A stretch of 55,998 nt of DNA from Hepatocystis sp. ex Piliocolobus tephrosceles (taxonomy: Eukaryota > Apicomplexa > Aconoidasida > Haemosporida > Plasmodiidae): positions 1-55,998 of the forward strand of contig CABPSV020000010.1 of the NCBI GenBank assembly GCA_902459845.2. Direction: 5' to 3'. A model generated the notes under the pieces. That model saw nothing but the letters and a program-made list of their open reading frames with translations, was not told the origin of the DNA and did not search any database. Made by a program: the position numbers and the translations under genes. This document shows positions 48,134 through 55,998 of this stretch, piece after piece. Numbering within the stretch: the first letter of the stretch is position 1; each line of letters opens with the position of its first letter.

Positions 48134-51100
48134 TCATGAGACCGCTTTTTTTTTAAGTAAAGATGATACAGCAATAGAAAAAGATTCAAAAGCTGATAAA
48201 GGATGTCGAAAATCTAATGTAAAAAAATGTTTTGCGTTTTTACCAAAAATTAAATATATTTCTTCTTCGTCTTTATTTATAATTTCTAAGTTTTCTTTAT
48301 TTTTATTTGATAAATTATTTTGAATGTTATCAAAAGGTGTTATAGGTGGAGAAACTAATATTTTGTCGTTTTCTTTATCCATATAGCTATTTTTGTAATT
48401 TTTGCTGATAGTAGTTATTTTCTTTTCCTCCTTATAAATAACGTTGTTAATGTTGTTAATGTTGTTAATGTTGTTGGTGTCGTTTCTAGTACCGTCGTGA
48501 GTGTATATGCTACTGTCGTTGCCATTGCCGCTACTGTTTTTTTTTTTCTTCTTTTTACGCCCGTCTCGACTCTGATCAATCTGGCCAATGTGCTCATTAG
48601 TTACATAATCAATCACATCGTTCAAACTTTTATTCCAAAACAAATGTTTTTTGTTATTACTAAAAACACACTTTTTTAATATTAATTGTAAATTTTTAGC
48701 GCTTGCTAATTTAACTCTACCATAAAATGGCAATTCATATATTTCTTTTATTTCATTCCATGTAGGACATTTATTTTCATAAATAATTTTTATATCTTTA
48801 TTTTCTTTGTATATATCACATATAAAATGTCTTGGTAATTCGCTTATTATATTGGATTCAAATTTTATTGTAATTATGTTTTTTTTTTCAAAGTTAGGAA
48901 AAAACGATGCAAATTTTGGACATATACCATTATCATATATTTTAATTTTCATACCTGTAAAATTACATATTAGTATACCTAAAAATCCAGGCATATTAAA
49001 ATATTTATTTATTGTTTCATATTTTTTTTTTATTTTTTTATCATATTTATATATATATACTTTATTAGACCCTCTTTTTTTGAATCCAATTAATATTTTT
49101 TCTTTTTTATTATTTTTTAATACATAACAAGAATAATAGCTATTATAATTTGGTATCCGTTGAACTTCATGTATTGCATAACCTTTAGGTATATAATTAT
49201 ATTCGAAAATTTTTTTTTTTGTTTTGTTAATTAAATTTATAAAAATATTTTTATCAATTAAATTTTTTTTAAAATAAAAGTTACCATTAAGTATATCAAT
49301 CTCAGTTATATTATCAATGTTCTCATCTTCAAATAAATTTACTACTTCATAAAACAAAGCACTAGTTATTTTTTCTCTTCGTTGTTTTGTTTTTCTTTCT
49401 GTAATTACTTTTATAAGTTCGTTATATTTTTTTTTAAACATTAATGTATTAGTAATACTACTATTTCCACCTTTAATAACATTATTAATTGCATTACTTA
49501 CTACGTTACTCACTCCATTATTGTTTCTAAATGTATTATTATTATTATTACTATCAGTAGAAATATTATTTTGTTTAAGCTCATCCAGGATTACCCAATT
49601 AGAAGGTAAACAATCATTATCTAATATACTTACTAATCTCCAAAAACAAAAAGAAATAATTTCATCATTACCTATTTTATAAGCACCATACATTAACATA
49701 ATTAAAAACTCATCTTCTAATTGTTTTTTTTTTAATAAAAAACTTTTTAACAAATTAAAAAAAAATTTCATTCCAAATGTGTGGAACGTATATAACAGCT
49801 CAATATTCAAATATGTGTCACATTCTGTTACAATACAATTAAATATATGATGGATATATTCATTTATTTCGATTTTTCTCAAAATTAGTTTTTTCTCATT
49901 GTATATGTGATTATTTCTGTTCTTCTGACTGTCACTGCCACTGTTGTTACTGCAACTGTTGTTACTGCAACTGTTGTTACTGCCACTGTTGTTACTAAAA
50001 GAATTAAAATTGTTAGTGTTAGTATGGCCTTTATTATGGTAATAACTGTTATAACTAGCAATAACATTATCTCTATTAAACCCATTTTTTATGTTAATTT
50101 TATTATTATTCCTTTCACTACTATCATAGAACTTATCGGAGTTGTAAGTCTTATTATCTATATTATATGTTTTATTATCTATATTATATATTTTATTAGT
50201 ATGATAGTTAATTTCCTTTTTTTTCAAGTATGTATCTGCTACTGTACCATCACAAACATCAACTTTATTTCTGTTATAATTCTTATTTTCGTTATATGTA
50301 TACCTCTCATAATTATCATATAAGTACATATCTTCTGGGTCATAATATTCATAATTATATTCTAAATAGCCATGGGGTGTAGTACTACTGATTTTACTTT
50401 TTTTATTGTTAATGTTGTTATTATATTTGTTCTCATTTTTTATATATTTTTTATTTTTTTCATTTTTTAAAGTATCTGACAAATTTCGAGATACATTATA
50501 TTGTAATAATTGATTTTTTTTTTTTTTTGTTCTTTTTCTAATTTTTCCTAAAATAATGCTGTAAAAAAGTAAAATATTGTACTCATCACAATATATATTT
50601 TTATTTTTTAAAATTTGGGAGTTCATATAATTACTACTTTTTATGTTTCTTCCTACTACACTATGTTCACTTCTTTCATTTTTTTTTTTTGCATCTGTTT
50701 TTGTTTCTCCTCCTACATCTATCCCTACCCCTGATGAATCTTTTTCTACCACCTGCTTAACAAAGTAAGAGTAAAACAAATTAACAAGTTCGATCAACAT
50801 TATAATACTTTTTATACTTATCAAATTTTTATTTGTTGTAATATTTATTTCATAAAAATTAATAGGAACTTCATCCTTTTTATTTAACAAACAATTATTA
50901 TTACATTTTTTATCTAAATTTATTATTTTTGTATTATTATATGTTGTATTTTCTATGTTGTCAGTCCCTTTTCTATTTTCTTTAGTATGTTCGGTCGGAC
51001 AACTACTAATAGTAATAACATTATTATTTGTAGTATTCGTATAATTATCAGGATGGGAAATTTTTCGATGGTTTTTATTTTCATTAAGCATCGAATTCTT

Positions 51101-51955
51101 TTTTATGTTATTCGTTTGATTTTTTTTTTTTAAATAATTATAAATTTTATTTCTCATGTTTTCTATAACGCCTACCCTGTTACCAATGTAATAATTATTA
51201 TCACTATCACTCTTTAATGTTTCCAAAACTTTTTTTAACATAGGAACTGATTTTAATAGTTTTGTATTTATTTTTATTATAACTGAAATAGTATATGTTT
51301 CCATTTCTATATCATTTATTTTTGTTTTGTTTAAATTTTCTTTATTTTTTATTTTTAGCACACTACTGATATAGTCAATACCTCTATCATAATTATTGTT
51401 ATAATTGTTGCGATTATTGTTATAACTGTTATAACTGTTGTTATAATTGTTGTTATAATTTTTGTCATAATTGTTGTCATAATTGTTGTTATAACTGTTG
51501 TCATAATTGTTGTTATAACTGTTGTCATAATTGTTGTTATAACTGTTGTCATAATTGTTGTTAAAATGCTTTTTAAAAGTTTGTACATTATAATAGTTTA
51601 ACATTGTTCTGCCATTCATTTTTTGTATAATATTCTCAACAATTATATCAATATCTGACTCTTTTTTAATCAAATTAATATACTGTTCAATGTTTTTATA
51701 TAAATCTTGATATGCTAATATATATTTATCTATTTTACATTTTTTTTTAATGTACTCAGTTACAATTAATATAATATATTCACATTTTAAACATTCACAT
51801 TTTTCATTCGACATATATTTATTTTTTGATAGTACTACATCTGTAACATTCTTTTCATAATCATTTGATGTACCTTCGTTATAATAATATTCTTTTTTTA
51901 TTATATGTTCTAATCGTTTTTGTCTATCATCATGTTCTTTTTTTCGTAATAACAT
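48134..51955 (-). CDS. Tubby-domain protein (TULP-like)
   Basis: Tubby C-terminal domains are beta-barrels that bind phosphoinositides and, in animals, link membrane cargo to intraflagellar transport. The frame is a single exon of 1273 residues. The N-terminal two thirds contain Asn/Tyr repeats (NNYDNS units, nt 51400-51560), DNKTYN repeats and a helical block (about 690-800). The Tubby domain spans about 930-1273. Visible landmarks are FKKRGSNKVYIY, MPGFLGILICNFTGMKIKIYDNG, the signature NKCPTWNEIKEIYELPFYGRVKLASAKNLQL in outline (NK-P-WNE, then GRV and SAKNLQL), and the classical ending FGK, HFFTLDFRHPLSAFESF and AVSSLLKKK. A low-complexity insert sits between the SAKNLQL and FGK strands. 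The hydrophobic C-terminal helix that plugs the barrel is intact. The start is ATG at 51955, followed by a basic N-terminus. Confidence 0.9.
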   Translation of the reverse strand: MLLRKKEHDDRQKRLEHIIKKEYYYNEGTSNDYEKNVTDVVLSKNKYMSNEKCECLKCEYIILIVTEYIKKKCKIDKYILAYQDLYKNIEQYINLIKKESDIDIIVENIIQKMNGRTMLNYYNVQTFKKHFNNNYDNSYNNNYDNSYNNNYDNSYNNNYDNNYDKNYNNNYNNSYNSYNNNRNNYNNNYDRGIDYISSVLKIKNKENLNKTKINDIEMETYTISVIIKINTKLLKSVPMLKKVLETLKSDSDNNYYIGNRVGVIENMRNKIYNYLKKKNQTNNIKKNSMLNENKNHRKISHPDNYTNTTNNNVITISSCPTEHTKENRKGTDNIENTTYNNTKIINLDKKCNNNCLLNKKDEVPINFYEINITTNKNLISIKSIIMLIELVNLFYSYFVKQVVEKDSSGVGIDVGGETKTDAKKKNERSEHSVVGRNIKSSNYMNSQILKNKNIYCDEYNILLFYSIILGKIRKRTKKKKNQLLQYNVSRNLSDTLKNEKNKKYIKNENKYNNNINNKKSKISSTTPHGYLEYNYEYYDPEDMYLYDNYERYTYNENKNYNRNKVDVCDGTVADTYLKKKEINYHTNKIYNIDNKTYNIDNKTYNSDKFYDSSERNNNKINIKNGFNRDNVIASYNSYYHNKGHTNTNNFNSFSNNSGSNNSCSNNSCSNNSGSDSQKNRNNHIYNEKKLILRKIEINEYIHHIFNCIVTECDTYLNIELLYTFHTFGMKFFFNLLKSFLLKKKQLEDEFLIMLMYGAYKIGNDEIISFCFWRLVSILDNDCLPSNWVILDELKQNNISTDSNNNNNTFRNNNGVSNVVSNAINNVIKGGNSSITNTLMFKKKYNELIKVITERKTKQRREKITSALFYEVVNLFEDENIDNITEIDILNGNFYFKKNLIDKNIFINLINKTKKKIFEYNYIPKGYAIHEVQRIPNYNSYYSCYVLKNNKKEKILIGFKKRGSNKVYIYKYDKKIKKKYETINKYFNMPGFLGILICNFTGMKIKIYDNGICPKFASFFPNFEKKNIITIKFESNIISELPRHFICDIYKENKDIKIIYENKCPTWNEIKEIYELPFYGRVKLASAKNLQLILKKCVFSNNKKHLFWNKSLNDVIDYVTNEHIGQIDQSRDGRKKKKKKNSSGNGNDSSIYTHDGTRNDTNNINNINNINNVIYKEEKKITTISKNYKNSYMDKENDKILVSPPITPFDNIQNNLSNKNKENLEIINKDEEEIYLIFGKNAKHFFTLDFRHPLSAFESFSIAVSSLLKKKAVS

Positions 51956-52923
51956 TATGGGAGAATACTTTTTGGCTTTTTTCTATATATAAAGCTAGCT
52001 AAAAAATAAAAAACAATAAAAAATTAAAAAAAAAAAAAAAAAAAAAAACAGGATTGGATTAGGTTGGATTGAATTGGGTTTTAAACTGTATGGTATTATT
52101 TAATATGGTATCATTAGACCGAACACAACATGTGATAGGTCAGCAAAAAAATAAAATAAAAAATAAAATAACATAGAAAAAAAATTTAAAAGTTTATGAC
52201 GTCGAAAAAAAAAAAAAAAAAAAAATAATAAAACAAAGAAAGAAGGACTTGAATTGAGGTTAAAAAAAAATGGTATAAAAGTATATACTTATCAATTGCA
52301 TATCACGTATTAATGTATAAAAAAACAATTTATAACGGTACTAAATAAAATTAATGCAATTTTTTTTTTTTTTTTTTTTTTTTTACATTGTAACTTTTTT
52401 TCATTAGTTAAATGCATTCATGATGAAAAATAAATCTATAAACTATTGTAAAGAAGTGTAAGAATAGTGTCCTTAGGCGTAATAAGAGTGTGAGCACAAA
52501 TAAATGAACAAATAAGTAAACAAATAAAGGGACAAAATATGTAAATAAATAAAGGGACAGATATAAGTAAACAAATACAGGGACAAAATAAGTAAACAAA
52601 TAAAGGGACAAATAAGTGAGCAGATAAATAAAACAAAAAAAAAAAAAAACAAACCTTATTAATATGGTGTATATTTTAAACGTTGGTACGTCTTTTTTTT
52701 TTTTTTTCCTTTTTTTTTTTTTAATGATGATTTATTAATGCATTGTGATAAAATGAAAAAATGATAAATGCGCAAATGTATATGTATATATGTATATATA
52801 TGTATGTATATATGTTTATATATACGAAGAAACACACAATTACATATGAAGTAAATATTAACACAAACAATTGTCTTTCATATTATGCTGTTATTATTTT
52901 TCGACTGCCGTTTCGTTATATAA

Positions 52924-53036
52924 TTATTTTCGTTTTTGAGATGAGCTCTTCACTGCTAATGTATTATCATTATTATTACTATCAGTATTATAACTATCAG
53001 TATTATAACTATCAGTACTACTGTTACACTTGACCA
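52924..53036 (-). CDS. Possible terminal exon of an unrecognised small gene
   Basis: On the minus strand an acceptor-like catacag is followed by 37 codons with parasite-like composition: TDSYN repeated twice, a DSNNND run, then TLAVKSSSQKRK and a stop at 52924. The plus-strand reading of the same bases is Tyr-rich and less credible. A second island at 53667-53585 reads RARFWGKLFQSEFGLLPSNLK on the same strand. I could not connect the islands with consistent phases, so the gene model is incomplete and no function is proposed. Confidence 0.35.
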
Positions 53037-53083
53037 CTGTATGTGTGGAAGTATATATTTTTATGTTGATTTATGTAATCCTT

Positions 53084-53128
<45 letters not shown>

Positions 53129-53282
53129 CATAAAAAAGTATATGTTTTCATTCTTATATCAAAACATACAAGTTAAATAATAGAACCAAAATAATTATAT
53201 CAAGAAAAATATATAATATATTTTCTTTTTTATATTTATTTATTTGTTTTACTTGAATGGATTTTTATACGCGTGATGATAT

Positions 53283-53328
<46 letters not shown>

Positions 53329-53946
53329 TATGGTTAATCATGAGCAAATTGGTTCCTTGTCCACTCACAAAAAGTAAAAAAAAATTAAAAACGGTACATA
53401 TTATGCTTGTATTGTACACATAACGTATTTATATATATGTATATAATATATACATTTTGACTAAATTTTTTTTTTTTTTTTTTTTTCTCGGTTATGTACT
53501 ATTATGTTAAAAAAAAAACTCAACATAAAAAACTAAACGAGAGATATATTTTTTTTTTTTATATAACATTCGTTAAAATTAGTTGGCCCCATACTTCAAA
53601 TTAGAAGGAAGTAAACCGAACTCGCTCTGAAATAGTTTTCCCCAGAAACGTGCTCTTAATTTGTATAAATGTATAAAATGTACAAAATGTATAAAATATA
53701 CAAAATGTATAAAATGTATAAAATGTACAAAGTGCATAAAATGCATATAAATATATATAAATATATATAAATATGTATAAATATATATAAATATGTATAA
53801 ATATATATACGTGCGTTTTAATACATACATAGAAAATACGCATATATAAATATATTTACTTGGTTAAGAAATAAAAAAATTATACTTCTTTTTTGAAAAA
53901 TTCATTTTAATTAACACTAAATGTTTAAAAAGTAAAAAAAAGTCAA

Positions 53947-54031
<85 letters not shown>

Positions 54032-54412
54032 AATAAAATAAAATATATTATACAAGGACGTTACTACTTTTTAAAACTAGTTATAATATCAACAACATAT
54101 AACAAATAGAAACAATTTGAACAAACATTTTAATGTAAAAACGAACTTTTTTTTTTTTTTTTTTTAAACATTTGTACGAACGCTTATATAATAATTCGAA
54201 CAAACGTTAGTAAACTATAAATATATTAGTACAATCATTTATACATTCAATATACCACTTATACATTATTAATACATGATTAATATATTATTAATATGTT
54301 TATTAATGATGTATTTAAGTAAACATTAATTCATTAGATATGTATATACCCACCGTTTGTACATACTGGTACTAAGCAAGTTTTATAAATTACCTATTTT
54401 TTCTTCTCATCT

Positions 54413-54500
54413 CATACTTTTCATACTTTTCATACTTTTCATACTTTTCATACTTTTCATACTTTTCACACTTTTCATACTTTTCATACTTTTCATCCTT
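54413..54500. repeat. 9-bp catactttt array in the SPT6 leader
   Basis: About nine copies of catactttt, with one cacactttt variant, lie just upstream of a poly-T tract and the SPT6 start region. Confidence 0.85.
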
Positions 54501-54570
54501 TTTTTTTTTTTTTTTTTTTTGTTTTTTTTTTTTATTTTTTTTTATTTTATTTTATTTTAAAATTAATACT

Positions 54571-54609
54571 ATGAATAAAATCAATAATGAACACCCAAGT
54601 AAACAATAA
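54571..54609 (+). promoter_or_regulatory. Upstream ORF overlapping the SPT6 start
   Basis: ATG at 54571 opens 12 codons (MNKINNEHPSKQ) ending in TAA at 54607-54609, out of frame with and overlapping the SPT6 ATG at 54587. If it lies on the mRNA it would compete for initiation. Confidence 0.5.
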
Positions 54610-54991
54610 AAACAGCTATGAAGGAAACGAAAAGGAACCTAATGAAATGAAAAGAAAAAACGAAGGAAATGGCCGTAAAAGTTTAAAACGACTTAGACAG
54701 AAACCTATCAATAATAACATAGAAACAGATGAGGAAGAAAATGTAACTGATTTGGATGAACAAAAAAACGTTCAAGTTAATTCTAAAAGCCCAATTTATG
54801 ATAATAACAAAAGTTTTAGTAATGATAGTTCTCTTTACAAAAAAAGTAAAAAAATTATAGGAGAGGATTACAATAGTTATAATAGTAATAGTGAAGAAAA
54901 TGAAATGGAAAAACCAGATATTCTCAATATTGGTATTAAAAAAACGAACAAAAGTTCTACTTCAAGTGATAATAATTTTATAAGTGACAGC

Positions 54992-55040
<49 letters not shown>

Positions 55041-55998
55041 TTTTATCTTATCGTAACAAAGAGGAAAAGGAAATAAAACAAATAAAAAAGAGTAAGAAAA
55101 ATGAAAAGGGAATTAAGCAAATAGGTGAAAATGGTAAAAATCATGTAGATAACGGAGACGATAATGAAAACCGTGATGAAGATTGTGGTGAAGATCGTGG
55201 TGAAGATCGTGGTGAAGATCGTGATGAAGATCGTGGTAAGGGTAATGGTGAGAATGGTGGTGAAGGTGGTGGTGAAGGTGGTGGTGAAGACGAGGGTAAA
55301 GAAGAAGATGATGAAGAAGATGACGAAGACGATGATGAAGATAACGAGGATGACGAAATGAAAAAGTTTATTGTAGATAGCGAAGATGAAGAAGATGACG
55401 AAGACGATGATGAAGATAACGTGGATGACGAAATGAAAAAGTTTATTGTAGATAGCGAAGATGAAGAAGATGAAACGGAAGAATTGGAAGAAACGGAAGG
55501 AGAACATAAGAAAAAAAAAAAGAAAAAAAAGAGATATGACTACTTTGAAAATAAAAGTTTAGATGATGAGGATTTAGAATTAATAGCAGAAAATACAGGT
55601 ATAAAAGTAGTAAGAAACGAAAAAGATACAAAACATAGAAGATTAAAAAGAATTAAAGACCTTCAAAAAAATAATAAAACAAGTGATGATGATAGTGTTG
55701 ATAAAGATAGTGATAGTGATAATAATAATGATAGTGATGATAATAAAAATGATAAAGGTGAAAACTATGTTTACAATAATTATAATAAAAATAAAATATT
55801 AAAAGAAAGAGAAAATAATTTTGATCTTTTAAAAGGTAAAGATTTTATTATTGACGATAGTGATATTACATATGTAAAAAAAACAAAAGGAAATGACACA
55901 AAATATAATTTATTTAATTATGATGACGATGATGATATTCACTCGGTTAGGGAAAATCTTGAAGAAGGAACATATGATAAAGAGGAAGAAGACGAAAT
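54587..55998 (+). CDS. SPT6: Transcription elongation factor SPT6, N-terminal part (runs off the window)
   Basis: SPT6 is a histone chaperone and elongation factor bound to RNA polymerase II. Only the first 470 codons are inside the window and no stop is reached. The start chosen is ATG at 54587 (MNTQVNNKNS), because the upstream ATG is in another frame and stops at once. The region is highly acidic, as in all SPT6 N-termini. Landmarks are two copies of DDEMKKFIVDSEDEEDDE-type sequence (about 260-295), then SLDDEDLELIAENTGIKV (about 323-340) and RRLKRIKDL, matching the SPT6 pattern LDEDDLELIEEN-G followed by KRLKR. An Asn run and Gly-Glu-Asp repeats (GEDRGEDR, EGGGEGG) are parasite-specific. 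The tandem copy of the FIVDSEDE block looks like a local duplication. The core YqgF/SH2 domains would lie beyond the window. Confidence 0.85.

Larger units (their letters stand above)
51956..54586. promoter_or_regulatory. 2.6-kb divergent region Tubby / SPT6 with GC-richer islands
   Basis: This region contains the promoters of the two flanking genes. It also holds an aaacaaataaaggga repeat (52490-52625), poly-T tracts (53090-53124, and a 78-base run at 53950-54027), a gtataaaat repeat (53665-53815) and a 9-bp catactttt repeat (54413-54500) in the SPT6 leader. Three short stretches of more balanced composition (52924-53036, 53340-53375, 53585-53667) are discussed as a possible small gene. Confidence 0.55.

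Noticed and set aside
53340..53375. Plus-strand ATG exon MSKLVPCPLTK with a gtaaaa donor
   Set aside because: Joining it to the next plus-strand acceptors gives only about 20 residues before a stop; the minus-strand interpretation of the neighbourhood is no worse, so I did not call it.
1..55998. tRNA, rRNA or snRNA genes
   Set aside because: I looked for GC-rich cloverleaf-like stretches with a TTCGA-type T-loop and for U6-like motifs on both strands and found none.

Overview
This window is nuclear DNA of a malaria parasite (genus Plasmodium) or a very close relative. The base composition is extremely AT-rich, introns are short and T-rich with GT/AG borders, and there are long poly-A/poly-T tracts. 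The proteins are stuffed with Asn/Lys/Asp low-complexity inserts. The extreme AT content and homopolymer runs fit the P. falciparum group or the avian malaria parasites better than P. vivax-like species, but I cannot fix the species. From memory, the neighbourhood (an unusual MutS, the ribonucleotide reductase R2 gene, then two RNA-binding proteins) resembles part of P. falciparum chromosome 14; that is a recollection to verify.

Left part (1-15 kb): a putative secreted protein with a signal peptide (248-1432); a five-exon gene of unknown role with a weak Spt3-like segment (4115-7591); a multi-exon TBC-domain Rab GAP on the minus strand (about 8380-12096); and a three-exon TRAPPC1/Bet5 vesicle-tethering subunit (13568-14619). 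The last two both belong to Rab-controlled membrane traffic.

Middle part (15-35 kb) is dominated by DNA metabolism. A PrimPol-type primase-polymerase (15075-18875, +) lies tail to tail with a MutS protein resembling plant organellar MSH1 (19474-24899, -). The MutS protein carries an intact ATPase and a C-terminal GIY-YIG nuclease domain. A CobW/ZNG1 zinc-chaperone GTPase (26330-28288, +) is convergent with the ribonucleotide reductase small subunit (29335-30384, -). A membrane RING-H2 protein follows (32766-34778, -).

Right part (36-56 kb) is RNA and ribosome biology. BOP1/Erb1 (36523-40768, -; five exons rebuilt here) is head to head with a multi-RRM Nop4/RBM28-like protein (41936-44950, +), both predicted 60S assembly factors. 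The exon-junction protein Y14/RBM8A follows (46367-47093, +), then a Tubby-domain protein (48134-51955, -), and the window ends inside the acidic N-terminal region of SPT6 (54587 onward, +). Between Tubby and SPT6 there are short, relatively GC-rich islands that may be exons of an unrecognised small gene.

Non-coding stretches are full of short tandem arrays. Two of the most regular sit inside BOP1 introns (a 14-bp and a 15-bp unit). I saw no tRNA, rRNA, CRISPR array or transposon. The most notable item is the MutS/GIY-YIG fusion protein beside a PrimPol gene.
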